Origin: Garcia nutans
Taxonomy: Eukaryota > Streptophyta > Magnoliopsida > Malpighiales > Euphorbiaceae
Direction: 5' to 3'
Length of the DNA: 64,000 nt
Assembly (NCBI GenBank): GCA_947685225.1
Contig: CANTUV010000004.1
Location: 20,011,001 to 20,075,000, forward strand
Positions within the stretch are counted from its first letter, which is position 1, and each line of letters begins with the position of its first letter. The translations under genes were made by a program, and so were the position numbers. Below, piece by piece: positions 48,593 through 61,600 of this stretch. Under the pieces are notes generated by a model. The model did not search any database and was not told the origin of the DNA. It was given only the letters and a program-made list of their open reading frames with translations.

Positions 48593-50251
48593 GTCATTAC
48601 TTCAGGGTTCAATACAGACCGTTTTTTACCCAAAAAAAGTTATAAATGGATTAAAAAAAATTAGGGTCTAATGTAGGATATTCCTAATAATTCAGAGTTA
48701 TTTTTGTATATTTTCCCATAATTTAAACTTTAATGACTTTGTGCCTATTTATGTTGGACAATTAGTGAAATGCTTAGTATGAGGATACTAACATGCATTA
48801 TCATGTTTGGATTACAAAATTTTTAATAAAATAAATATTTTATTTTGTGATAAAATAATTCTTAACTTTGCTATAAAAGATTATATATAAAACTGTAGGA
48901 TGTCTTGTAAAAATGAGTAGAATACTTTTGAAACGCGGATAATCATATATTTCTATTTTGTCACCAATTTGGGAATAATTATAAAATAAAGAGCCATTTT
49001 TTTCATATTTTAAGAATTTCAAATGTCTTTTCGCTCAATAACATGAATTTTAAAACTTGTTTTTCTTACATCATCTTTCTCAGCTCCAATTCTCTCTCCA
49101 GAGGCATTATATTTGAAAAATTATATATATCGGTAAATTCAACTACACATCCCAGTTGAGATAGCAAACTAATTGGATAAATATCTTCATATTTTATAAT
49201 TTAATTAGTTTATTAATCTAACTAAGATGCTTAGTTGGAATCACTGATGTATCATATAATTTCTTTTTATATTCCTAATAGGATATATGGTAAATTTTTT
49301 AAATTTTTTAAAATTCTGATAAATAATATTTTAATTTTATTATTTATTTATATTAATAAATGATTAATAAATTATTAATTCAAAAGACATTTGTTTGGTC
49401 CATTAACTTCAATATCTCTCACTCACATTACGAGAAATATCTCATCTGTAGTTAATTTTATAAACATTTTTTGCAATACAAATACACCATGTGATTGGTA
49501 TACTATAAGAGCTATGTGCTATGCGGCTATCAGTAATATATAGTTTTTTCATAAAAATTAGTATTTTAAATGAATAAAATATGCAGCCTCCTATGTTACT
49601 TCACATATCTTTTGATCTCATAAAAGTTTTATTTACAATTACGTTAACTTTAAAATATAATTGGCCGACCTTTGAATATGAAAAAAAAATTATATTCTTC
49701 TAGTAAGACCCAAGATAGTTAATATTGGAATATATCTTAAGATTTATCCAAAAGTCATAATAGTAAATTTTGAGAAACATAATGCCAAATGTCTCACGTT
49801 TCCAAAAGTTATGATCATTTTTTGTCCACTTAATATTGAAATAAATGTCATAATGTTATTTCCTTTCTCATGGGATGCATGTCTATCAAAAACACATTTT
49901 GATTTAAAAACATTGAGCAAATGATAGTTTTAGATACACTTAATATCTAATTTGAATTCACTCATCTATATATTCAGTTCATTCTAGAACTCGCATCTAG
50001 CGTCCTCGACATATATACGTGTATAATTACACGTAATTTGCTACATCAATATCATATTATGATATATACATTTCATCCTAAAGTGGGATTACTATCTTAT
50101 TTTAAGTACAAGTTCTCTAAAATAAGTTGCTTAAAAGTAGTATCATCATAGATAAATAAAGGCAATTATCCATGTCTTCTTCTTTGTTCGACATGCTTTC
50201 ACATTTCAATAATAATAAATATAAACAAACATAATATTTTAGCATCAATAA
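48593..50251. other. No gene seen; unit 2 counterpart of 36,273-37,936
   Basis: Nearly base-for-base identical to unit 1 over about 1.66 kb. No coding is supported. Confidence 0.5.
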
Positions 50252-50567
50252 AAATAACAAAATAAACACTGATGGAAAAAAAATAACAAATAACATATAT
50301 AAATCCATCATTCTGGACATTATTAATTGTTGATATTTTACATATCCAATGAACACATCTTTAGAAATAGGTTTTGTTAAAGGATCTACAACTATCTCAT
50401 GCATAGAAATATATTTCACGTCCACCAACTTGTATATAGCCATATCTCTTATAAAATATATTATATTTATATGTTTGTTGTAATAATGGAATTTTGGAAT
50501 TTTAATGTAAGCACATTATAGCTATTTAACTGTCACTGCTTAAACTAATTTATGGGCCGCATCAATG
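50252..50567 (-). pseudogene. Old Copia relic, RNase H end (unit 2)
   Basis: Carries the same DVKYISMHEIVVDPLTKPISK reading as unit 1. Its reverse transcriptase part lies further right at about 51,490-52,290, beyond an inserted hAT-like element. Confidence 0.65.
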
Positions 50568-51256
50568 CTAAGGGCGCTCATTGTTTGGTAAACCGGACTA
50601 CGAGGATAAAAGTAAAATTGGTTTATCAGTTTCACTTTAAAAATATTATAAACCTAGACCGAAATCTAAATAAATAGTTAACCGTTAATCAATTATCAGT
50701 TAATCGCATATAATGGAGGGTTAACTGTTATTTTCAGTTTTTTATCATTGCACTATATGTAAAAAAATAAAAATAAAATTTAATAAATTTCATACATATT
50801 TAATAAAAAAAATCAAATATAACTTATTGCAAAAATTAATTTAACAAAAACACACAATTAAAATACAAAATCACATTTTAAATTTAAATATAATCCATCA
50901 AAATAATTTAATATGTATAATTTAGAATTTATTATAATATATAATTTAAAATTTATTCTACAAAGTTATATATATGATTTATAATTTATATGTAATTTAT
51001 AATTAATATAAATAAATTATAATATAATTATAAATTTATAAATTATTTATATATTTAATATATAAAATTTATGGTTAACCGAACTGAATGATTTTTTATT
51101 AAGAAAAGTTAAAACTAAAATCGAAAATTAAAAATTTTTAAAATTAAAAACTTAAAACTAAATCATCAGTTTAGTTAACTATAATTCTTGATTTGATTTG
51201 ATCAATTTCAGTTCAGTTTTCGATTCAATATGTTTTTTTTTTTTGAGCACCCCTAA
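50568..51256. mobile_element. hAT-like non-autonomous element, complete
   Basis: It begins 'ctaagggcgctca' and ends 'ttgagcacccctaa', imperfect inverted ends of about 13 bases. The body holds 'ggttaaccgaactgaa' and 'agttcagttttcgattc', typical of plant hAT-like repeats. A clear 8-bp target duplication is not visible. It splits the old Copia relic. Confidence 0.6.
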
Positions 51257-51489
51257 CCAATACCAAAATATTTCAAAAATCTCATTAGACATATTAACTT
51301 TTTTACTATAAATAAAAAATATTACAAATTCAACCTGCATTATGGATAATGTTACATAGGTTGTTTCTTATTATTTTAGGATATGGCACGGTTGCTAAGA
51401 AAGAAAGAAAAAGAAAAGTGAATTTTCTCTCATTCATATCTCTAGCCTATTCAGAATCTAAATAGCTTCTTAATTGTATATTTCTGTCC

Positions 51490-52290
51490 TGATATCATAA
51501 CGAGTAATTTTCAGTACCTTTTAAATACTTCAATACCCTTTTTTTTTTTAACAATTTTCTAATATGTTGGGCATGGATTAAAAGTAGAGGAGTCCCACCA
51601 AGGTGGGACGTGGGATGGGACAAGTCCCATGATCCCAAACCCTTTATGAGACTAGGATCCAAAAAGCGCGGGTGCTCTAAATGTCTACTTACCATCCCAA
51701 CAATCAAAATTATTATCAGATCATACAGACATCATTCCATATATTCAACATCCAATTGTGCTTAAGTCTCCTCTTTTTGTAATAGGAGTGTCTATGGATT
51801 TGCAATTATACATATTGAATCCCCCAAGTATTTTGATTGTGTATGTCTATTGAGAAAGAGATAACTACTTCCTTGCACGATCTCCTGAAATCCAAAAATA
51901 TATTATATTCCCTCCATATATTTCATTTTAAAGTTATAACTATTTTTTGATATGATGTAGATGCTCTGTCATTTCTAGTTATCAATATATCATTAATATA
52001 TAATGACATGATAATAAACCTGTCATTTACCTTTTATTGTAAACATATTGATATTCATACATCATAGAGAAATCATTCAACATTAATGGCACTGTGAAAT
52101 TAAATATACCGCTGTCTTGAAAACCGCTTAAGAGCATATATTGATGTCATCAATCTTCAAAACTTATGTTTTTGGCCTTCTTCGATGAAGCCTATATAAG
52201 TTGTTCCGGCAAATTTCTTCATATCCAATTCTTCATTGATAAATGCAGTCCCTACACCTGTTTAATATAATTTAAGGTCCATATTCCCCT
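51490..52290 (-). pseudogene. Old Copia reverse transcriptase relic
   Basis: Minus-strand fragments read VKTAFINEELDMKKF near 52,235 and IYALKRFSRQ near 52,125, and RVLKYLKGTENYSL at 51,495-51,535. These are the RT core and connection region of a Copia polyprotein with many stops and frame changes. The direction and order agree with the RNase H end at 50,340-50,443. Confidence 0.65.
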
Positions 52291-53004
52291 AATAACTAGA
52301 ATTAACATTGTAGAAGCAAATTCATATTAAAAGAAAATGCCTCCTCAAACTCGAATCTTTTTATGTTATAGACACGCATTTTCAATTAAACTAGCTAGGA
52401 TCCATCAAGCTCCCACTAGAACAAGGTTCTTGACTCGCTCTTGGACCAAAATCACCCTCATTTTGAACAATTGGCAGAACTGAACCAATGTTATCCACTA
52501 AATTTCTCCTACTTGGATATTGAAGGGGCACAAGTCTCCTACTGTCTTTCTTGCCCACCTGTGAAAATATATCCTTCTAACAATTCAAAATATCTCACAA
52601 AAATACTCTTTTTTTTCTATTCAGTCCAATTAGTTTCTCATATTTAACCCCCTTTTGGGAACCTGAATTTCTTGTGTGTTTTTCTGAAAGCGTGTCTTTT
52701 ACCATCTCATTTCTCAACATTGCTGCTCTAGTTTTTAAGCATATGAGACTCAATCTACCTAATTAAGACTTAATTTCTCCTAATTGGGTTATAAGCTTAG
52801 TGTGAGTTAAGTATCGATATGCAATTTTATTTGTTCAAAAATATATAATTTTGATGATTTTGCAAATTATGTTTTATAGGGAAGTATAGATATTGGACTG
52901 CTCAGAAACTAAATAATAAATTATATTTTCAATTCTTATATAAATAATTTGTATATATACCAAAAGTGAATATAAGAAACTGATCAGATATAAATTAATA
53001 TTAG
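52291..53004. other. End of the giant intron; no gene
   Basis: The open frame at 52,441-52,647 has no recognisable domain. The stretch ends in the acceptor used by the GATA-like exon at 53,005. Confidence 0.45.
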
Positions 53005-53120
53005 GGAGCATCAAACAGTTACGGAATGGTTATGGAAGGAGGCCAAGGCGAATCATTATGGAATAGTTCACAGAGAGGGTTTTATCAACTATCGGATGAT
53101 TAACCCGGGAAGTAATGCTG
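53005..53120 (+). CDS. GATA-like gene, second coding exon (frameshifted)
   Basis: The acceptor tattag at 53,004 puts the exon in phase 0, giving GASNSYGMVMEGG and a Gly/Ser-rich run that hits TAA at 53,101. The frame one base later (INPGSNAG) joins cleanly to the next exon across the gtaact donor at 53,121. An alternative acceptor at 53,008 gives a continuous but Trp/Lys-rich reading that fits the neighbouring composition less well. Confidence 0.5.
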
Positions 53121-53489
53121 GTAACTATAATTATTATTTTTTTTTTCTTTCAACTACTTTTTTTTCAGTGGTAAAAAAATTCTTTAATTTTATTATTGTT
53201 ATTTATTAAATTTCACAATCACTTTTTTAAAAAAAATGTTGATTTTATTTGAAATTTAAATTCGATATTTTTAAAATCTTATAAATAATTTTAATATATC
53301 ACTAAATTGATTTCAATTAATTATTGCTTAAATTTTAGAGATATATCTATTAGTCATCTTGTTTATATTCTCCTTCTGCACATATCCATCCCGTATTAAT
53401 TCTTCCTTACCACTAAAACATAAAGTGGATGTTTTCTACTTTATCATATAGATAGGAGCAAAATAAAATAAATTTTTGACTCTAAAGTT

Positions 53490-53655
53490 GAGATCATAAT
53501 ATAGATTGGAGCAAAATAAAACAAGAGTAGTAAAAATGCAATTTCAATATTTTCACCCTAAAGTTAGTCCATAATATAGATAGGAGCAAAATAAAACAAG
53601 AGTAGTAAAAATGCAATTTCAATATTTTCACCCTAAAGTTAGTCCATAATATAAT
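53490..53655. repeat. 75-bp tandem duplication in the GATA-like intron
   Basis: 'gcaaaataaaacaagagtag' begins at 53,511 and again at 53,586, and both copies run through 'tttcaccctaaagttagtcc'. A partial third copy lies near 53,458. Confidence 0.9.
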
Positions 53656-53931
53656 TTTTTAAGTATTACAATATGAAAAAGGGGGAATAATCTCCATGCA
53701 CTTGATGTTAGGCTATATCTCAAGGTGCAGACCATAATATAATTAACAAAACTAAAAATAGAATTAATTGACATATATACGAGCACTAGAATTTTGAGTC
53801 TGTGAATAATTTATTATAGAGTTTTTCAAAGTTACTGTTATTAATAATTTCTGAATAAAGATATGGAGAAATGAGTCAATATTAATGTGTAATAATAATA
53901 AATTTTGTTTCCATATTAATGACTAATAAAG

Positions 53932-54273
53932 GTGGGCAAAACTACAATTCATCAAGTGGAATCAACCTGAGCCACCAATATAGTGAAGCAACAATGGTGG
54001 GTGTTGCTAATGCTTATGGTGGTTTTGCCGGTGGCGGCATTGCCAACACCAAGCTTGAATAGTTACACACTCATTGACAGTTCTCCAATGAAAGTGGCAA
54101 CAGATGAAGAAAGTGGAAGCTCCTCTGCTATTTCTCGAAGGAGCAAAGAGTCAAGGCGCCAACGTCATGGAACCAACAACGTTAATAATGTTGATCCTAA
54201 CAAGAGGTGCACCAACTCCAGTTGCAACGCTAATGATACTCCAATGTGGCGTAAAGGTCCCCTTGGTCCTAAG
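53932..54273 (+). CDS. GATA-like gene, zinc-finger exon (frameshifted)
   Basis: Reads GQNYNSSSGINLSHQYSE and then a Gly/Ala-rich stretch to a TAG at 54,058-54,060. The next frame continues with SYTLIDSSPMK, a basic RRSKESRRQRH segment and half a GATA finger ending GPLGPK at an aag|gtgatc donor. GATA genes commonly have an intron at or near this point, with LCNACG in the next exon. No such exon is seen before 54,884. Confidence 0.55.
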
Positions 54274-54883
54274 GTGATCACTTTCTTTCCATAATTTTTA
54301 TATAATAATTTTATCTCTTCATAATTTATAATTAATAATAATAATAATAATTAAATTAGTAATACAATAATTGAATATTAAATTCTTTCATAATATAAAA
54401 ATGTTGACGGTTCAAATCTAAACAGTCAAAATTCTATTTTCAGTTCAGTTCACAATAATAAGTGGCCAAAAATTTCACTTCTTTTTGAAAAATTTTAATA
54501 TATATTTTTAACTATAATTATTAATCTTGAAAATAAATGAACAATGTGTATTTTTAACTATAATTATTAATCTTGAAAATAAATGAACAATGCAAACAGC
54601 TTTAAAAAAATTTCAAGGCATGGATTACACCTAAAAGTTCCAATCTTGTGTTTCAAAATATTAACAGCCAAAGAACAAATTGATAAAACAATTAGAATTT
54701 ACTAAATATCAAAAACCTACAAAGCTCTCACAGACTGAATCTGTCTAATCTTTAGCATACAAAAATATTTGGTAAAAACACCAAATTTCCACAGGCTACA
54801 AACAAGAACATGTCCTAGAAGTAGGGAATAAAAGAACCAAAATAAGAGACCCAAAAAAAAAGAAAGAAAGGTAGAGAATGAGT
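54274..54883. other. Gap between the convergent genes
   Basis: It holds a 46-bp direct duplication (54,506-54,595, 'aactataattattaatcttg') and, on the minus strand, the 3'UTR of the CCCH gene from 54,883 leftward. No canonical AATAAA is seen on the minus strand before about 54,570. No GATA finger exon is present. Confidence 0.6.
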
Positions 54884-55649
54884 TCATATCCCTTGCTTCC
54901 GTAATTCCTCGGATCCATGTGCAAAGTGGCACCTATCCCCAAAAGTGCAAGATCCTTTATTGAAGTTCTCACAAATCCTAGTTTTGAAGTTCTGCGAAGC
55001 GGAAGAATGCAAAGCTGGATTCTTCATCGGAGGAGGTGCAGAGGCTTGGCTAATATTCCCAATAAGCTCACGAACCATGGCACTTGCTTGATTGATTTGA
55101 TCAAAAGTACCTTCCAGCTCAATGTTCCTCAAGTTGGGGTCTGTCTCATGATCCTTTATAGAGAGTTTGGCCCCTGTAAGACGACATATTTGCTTTGAGT
55201 TGACACCATTTTTCCCAATGATGGCTCCAGCAAGTGAAGAATCAATACTGATCTTAGCTGTGGCAGAGGCCCCAAAGCTAGCAGCAGCACCATGACCTTG
55301 ATGTGGAGGCTCCATTTGGCGGCCCATCCTACCAGAAATTGGCCCAATGGAACGAGGATCTTCATAGGAGGAACCAGTAGGCTTCCCAAGCTCCCACTCA
55401 CCATGGGCAAAATGACATTTATCCCCAAATTTGCAACCTTCAGCAGAATTGTATTTATTGCACAAACGGGTCTTCACAGCTGGAGGAGATGAGCCATCTG
55501 GAAAAGAGGGTGGTGGGGCTCCTGGATTTCTATTTACTGTTGGAAGAGGTTGATTGCCACCAAGATTGAGCATCTGAGACATAGCTTTGAAGCCACCAGG
55601 AACATAATGCAAGAAGTGGCATCTCTCACCAAATGGGCACCCAGAAGTG
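54884..55649 (-). CDS. CCCH-KH gene, exon 3
   Basis: 766 bases after the acceptor gttttgcag, encoding the rest of finger 1, finger 2, the KH domain, finger 3 and the stop at 54,884. The open frame extends upstream to 55,693, but those extra residues are intronic. Confidence 0.95.
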
Positions 55650-58600
55650 CTGCAAAACAAGTATATGGAAGGGAATAATATAATGAGAACCATGCATCAG
55701 TCATCAGAATCTTATGATTGTAAAAGATGACTGAAAGAAAATCAAAATAAATTATGAAAGAAAATCAAAATTAATTATGAAAGAAAATCAAAAGTTCATT
55801 ATCAGGTTCAGCTGTTCAGATAGGAAATGAAAGCAGAATTACAGAGCTATATTAGTATATATTCCAATACAAACACAACAAATAGCGACTCAGCGTGGGA
55901 GAGGGGTATATTTCCTGAAACAAGTGTAGTGGCTCCAGTGTAACACTAATTAATAGGCACAAAATTGTACACACATTTGTATTTGTCCGTGCACCTGTGT
56001 GCGAGAATTACACAATAGAAGAAGTCAATGTGAAAGTATAAAGAAGGCCTTTATTGATATGAAACACCTCAAACTGTATCAAGAGCAAAAGGCAATCCTG
56101 TCCCATATGTGACACACATACATCCAACTACCATATGTGCAACACATGGGCAAGTGAAAAATCATTAAAAATTCTACCATTAAATTCCATCTAAACAAAC
56201 CAAATCACTGAAAATTCAGCACATCTCCAACATGCCTTTCTATGTATAGCCAAAACCTCCAAAACCATAGTTGACCAGAAGTAAGACATATTGTACTCCA
56301 AAAAATAAAAATATGAAAGTACAATTAAAAAAAAAAGAGAATTAGGATTATCACAAATTGAAAATATATACATCCTTATTAAAAATATATTATTAAGAAA
56401 TAAATTCATTACTGCCTCAAAAAATTTAAGAAACTTAATCCAGCCAATGATAAAAATTATAAGCTTAACCTTATAGTATGTGTCATTACTTTAAAAAATA
56501 AATATATAAGAATTCGGATGATAAAAAACCGCAATCAAATCCAAGATCCAAAATGCTTCACAAAGGTAACACAAGGAACAGGAAATGACCACTAGCCAGC
56601 GGACATGGAAGGACCACTTTACATGAAAAATGGAAGTTTTCTAGTATTCATAAAGACAATCTCACTGAGAGGCCAAGGAGATGAATGCCTGCTGCACCCA
56701 AGAAAGATTTTTCTTATCACTAACATTGGATAAATAGGCTTGTAATGTGACCGTTGCACATCTGTCCCATTCAATTTTAAATCAGCATTGTCTATGACAT
56801 ATTTGTTCAACGCATTCATCAACAGCCCAAATTTAAAGAATACAATGTCACCTATCAAGTTTTATAATCTCAATGAAAAATGATACTTCAAGACACCCAG
56901 CTCAATATAGTGCAAGGCGAAAACAAAAACGTAAGTAGGAAGTACAAGGCCATCAAACCAAGCAGATAAGATGACGAGAACACAATTACCTACTCTTTTT
57001 TTTTTCTGTGTACAAGTTCTTCATAAGTTATAAAAATCTAACTATAAGATGATTAAGATAAACCTAGAAAACAGTATAGACAATTACAGTACTCTTTCAC
57101 AACAGAAAAAGATTGATATTTATTTCGACACAAGCTCAACTCTTGGGCAAAGATGAATAAAAGATTAGCAACCTTTCTAAAACATTGCCCCTGTCTTACC
57201 TTCTCCATACTCATTTTATAATTAGAATCTAGCTGAATTTGATCCTACTGAATATATTCATTCGATTTTTTTTTTCTTTTGGAAGAGGAAAGACAAAACA
57301 ACTAGCAATAACTAAAGTCTGACAATAGGAACCTCACACCAGTCCATACAATAGTGATTCAGAAAGTTCCACCTGAAAAAATCCTTCAATACAACAAGAT
57401 TAATTGGTTCAATTGTCTATTAGTTCATAATTGATCACAAATCATTTTGGGAACCAGTTAATATCATTATGGTTTATTCATTTATTTGATGGAATCAATC
57501 CCATTTTCTTTTATTAAAGGCAAAACCACCAAAGCATATGGCACAGCTTTTACAAATTGACCTGACTATTTGAGGGAAAAGTTACCAAAATGACAGACAA
57601 GAAAAATAAAAACCAAAATTAATCACCATCTCATTTAAATCAATCAGTCACTTCCACCTAGCAGCACTACAAGCAGACAACAAAAACGAAGCTTAACTGG
57701 CATTTTGCATTTAAACTAAAATTTTGTTACCATAGCACAACAGGATAAATCTACAACTATAACAAACAAAACATCCAGCGAATTCAACCTATTATTACAT
57801 AAAACATAAAAAGCTTTTGTATTGCAATTCCACACATTCTAGCACTCCATATATATTGATTGATATCCTTGAAGCATCCTAAACTTGGCACACATCAACT
57901 AAGTACCCCACTAATTTCAAGGACCAATCTAATGCCCCCTTACCACTAATACTATTCCAACTATTACCTCTACAATCCAATATTATACAATTTTGCGCAA
58001 GTATTTACATTCCTCGTCATTCTAATGATAAGGAATAATTAACTAAAATTTTATTCTTAGTTGCAACATCCTTTTTAACCACACATATAACTAACATGTG
58101 TCCAAGTTACCAGGCATGGAAGGAACATAACACCAAAGGAATTTAGTTGATGTCAACATTAAGTCAATAGAAATCAAACTTGATATCAAACCCTAATATC
58201 ATCTTCTTCCTTGTTGCAATAAAAAATAAAATAAAATAAAAAAGAGTACCAATGTCAAACCTCACTCATTATTCATCCAAAGCTAAAGATGGCATCATAA
58301 CTATCACTCATAACACAAAAACCAACCAGAAACCTTAACAAGAACTGTTTGAAATGCAGCATGACACCACTCATAAGACAATAAAACCAACCAGAAAATG
58401 TCCATATTTTAAACCTTGATACCAGAACTACTTGACAAAAATGATAGAGCACAACTACCACTCATAAAACAATAAAAAAGAAAACCAAGAACATCCATCT
58501 TCTAAATCTTGATACCAGCTGCCCAGTAAGATGTTTAAAATAAAAACTGAAAGGTAAAAAAGCAAAACCAGCCATAATCAACATCCTAAGGATGAAGCCT

Positions 58601-61600
58601 TAGTCACTTCTAATCATAAGCAAAAACAATCATGATGAAAAGAAACTAGTCTCATCCCATGCCCTTTGCCCATCACAATCGGATAACATTTTTCCAAGAT
58701 ATCATATAATATGAATAATTGATTAACCTCTGACTACAATCTTTTAATTCCTACCATTTTTATTCCATTATGACTACCATGAAAATCATTATACCCATAG
58801 TGGAACCTGGTTCAAGAGACTTGAACCTGAACAAACAAACACGAAGTGATCCCAGGTCTTTAGGCCATGATTTACTAGTTGATCATTGTTGAAGTTTGTT
58901 TTAGTGTTGTAATCAAACCAAACCAAGTTTTGAAAAACTCAAATATAAAATAGTCAAGCTCCAGTTTGGTTCGAACCGAGCTCGAATTTGTATCAATTAA
59001 ACTCATATATCATACATCTCAAGCTCAATTTAACTAAGTTTAACAGGCTTAATGAGTTTGTTTCAATTTTCAATTTTTATCTATTTTATATCTTTCCAGG
59101 GTTGAAATACAAAATTAACAATTTTTATGAAGGATGAACAATAATATAAAAAAGGCAGCCCGATGCACAAAGAACTTTTCACAATTTTTTTTATCATACA
59201 TAATTTCCAACAAAAATTTTGTTCTTTGCTTTTTTATATTTTTTTATACCATATTTTGGGAATTACTTGCACCACATCTCTAGTCATAATATGTATATTG
59301 GTAAGAAGATTGTTTGACTTTATCCCTTCTTTTGTGTTTTTTTAATCTAAATACTAAATAAAATTGGGCAGGATCAGAAAGAGAAGAAAGAAACAAGAAT
59401 AGGCAAGGAGGTAAGAATGAGTAAGACTAGGTTATAACACAACCGAGGTTAGACAGCTCTTATATGAAAACCCACTAATCAAGAGCCGGTGTTCAGCGTG
59501 CTTTGACGAATGGAGTAATAGGTACCTTATTGCTACTCTTTTGGGGTACTTTTTGATCCGCTGCCCTGCTCCAAGACTGATACTAATTAACTCGATTATT
59601 CCAATTCTCCTTACTTGATGTGCACAAACGCTCTCATTATGCGTGGGATCCGAGAAAGGGTCAGACCCATTAGGTCTTTGTACGCGACCTTCCCTTGCAA
59701 TTGCAAGAGGCCTTTTCCACGACTCGAACCCGTGACCTCAGGTCAAACGGCGACAACGCTTACCGTTACGCCAAAACTCCCCTTCAAGGATGAACAATAA
59801 TATAATTATATTTATATTGACAAAAACAAAATATTGTATTACTATAAATTTATATTTTATTCTAAATTACTAAGTTATTGAATTATTTACATTATTTATA
59901 TATTGTACTAAATATTTAATAAATGTTAAGCCATCATATTTTGATAATATTATCAATTAACTAATCATTTATTTTTGTAATTTGTACTAATATAAACAAG
60001 AATAAAAAATTTATATGATGCAATTTATTCCTTCAAAGTAACAAATTTGTTCTTCCAAAACTTTTAATAATTTTTTTATTAATAAATATTGTATTAACAT
60101 AAATTTCACTCACCATTAAATATGTATCAATATTCATAATTTAAAAATATAATATATGAAAAAAAATTCAAATAAAATTTATTAAATTGAATTATCATGT
60201 GATATCAAAATTATTTATTTTACATTATTTAATTTATTTATCACATAACGTATAATAATAAATTATATAAATTAAATTACTTAAAGAATTAATATATTCA
60301 GATATATAATTTAATATAGAAATTGCATTATATATATTTCTAATTCAACATAATAAACAAGCTAGCTTGCGAATATAACTCACAAGCTTATTAAATGAGT
60401 CAGCTTCCAAGCTAACAAACCGAGTATTTCTTGGCTTAGGCTCGACTCTGTTAACAAACGAACAACTCGAGCTTAAGTCTAAACGAGTTCTTACTGAGCT
60501 AAACCAAAGCCAAACTCGAGTAGCTTGGCTCATTCACAACCCTAATTTGTCTTAGTTTGGTTTGTAAAGGACACTTTAATGGTTCTCCTCTTTATGCCAA
60601 GGTACATATTCTACTACTACTTGAAAATTTGAATGTATTTCCTCTAGCCCATTGAAATAAGTACATAATTATTGTTGGAGCCGTGAGATTTTGCACATAT
60701 AATATCTAGTTAGTTTGGATTTAGGACGGAAGCTTGAAAGCTTTTCTGTTGTAAGCTTGTTATGCAAATGGTGTTGTTTTGTAGCAAGTATAGGTTAAGG
60801 TTAGTGTCCAATCAACTAAATATGGGTTAGGTAGTGTTTGGTAAAAGAGAAAATTAAATGTTTAATTTCAAGTACTGAATAATATATAATTTTTAAATTG
60901 TAAAAATTGAACATGTCTTTAGTATAAATTCTAAGTTAAAATTATACCTTTTAAGTGATTAACCTAATAGAAACTTTTAAGACAAATGCTACCAAGCAGC
61001 TAAATTAAAACAATTAAATACTGAAAATTTTAATTTTAACCGCTAAATTGTGTTATCATACACCACCTTAAAGAGCAAATGGCTTAGTAAAAGTGCCAAG
61101 CTAAGCATGGTTGGTAATGGTCATAATTTACCTTTAGCACAGTCTATCCTATTACTAGAGCTATGTATAAACTAAATAAATCAATAAAAATGTCCTGACC
61201 CTATTGAAGGTCCAAATTCCAGAACCTATCTGTCTATACTGTTTGTGTTTCTAAGGCAGCCTGCTGAAGGTTCATTTACAGAACCTTAATTTCCTGTGTG
61301 TGTTCTGATTGTGTGTCTTCGGCCTCCATTTCTCAATATTGTTACATGAGCTGTTAAGTGCGTATGTTTCACTGTTTTAAATAACAGTTATAACAGTGCA
61401 TATCATGTGTTCTTGTCTTAACAACCTAAGGGAAGAAGAAGAAGAAGAGAGAAAAGGGTAATCATTCTTGAGAAATAACCTCCACCACATCAAGAGCTCA
61501 AGTTGTGGAAAACAAAAGGAAGCCACGAGGGAAGAATTTATGGCCACTCAAATTCTAAAATTTTAATAGTTTTAATTGCAAAGCTTTAACTTGTTTCAAG

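Larger units (their letters stand above)
43419..50998. repeat. Tandem duplication, unit 2 (empty site)
   Basis: Direct repeat of unit 1, in the same order: LINE fragment, AT-rich insertion, CTT microsatellite, solo LTR with the 271-bp element, then a Copia relic. It lacks the Ale-type Copia: the uninterrupted target 'tcaataaaaataacaaaa' is at 50,246-50,263. Divergence is about 1-3 percent in the left two thirds and far lower on the right. Confidence 0.9.
58903..60545. mobile_element. hAT-like non-autonomous element in the intron
   Basis: It begins 'agtgttgtaatcaaac' and ends 'gctcattcacaaccctaa', imperfect inverted ends. It is flanked by TTTGTTTT (58,895-58,902) and TTTGTCTT (60,546-60,553), an 8-bp duplication with one mismatch. 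The inner flanks repeat 'gagctcga' and 'aagctc' words usual for such elements. It contains the split SINE. Confidence 0.7.

Noticed and set aside
53983..54294. Secreted protein with signal-like start (WWVLLMLMVVLPVAALP)
   Set aside because: The start codon would be GTG; the hydrophobic part is the wrong-frame reading of a Gly/Ala-rich GATA-like exon.
55650..55693. Upstream extension of the CCCH open frame beginning MVLIILFPSIYLFC
   Set aside because: A good acceptor (gttttgcag) and two upstream exons with matching phases show that it is intronic.
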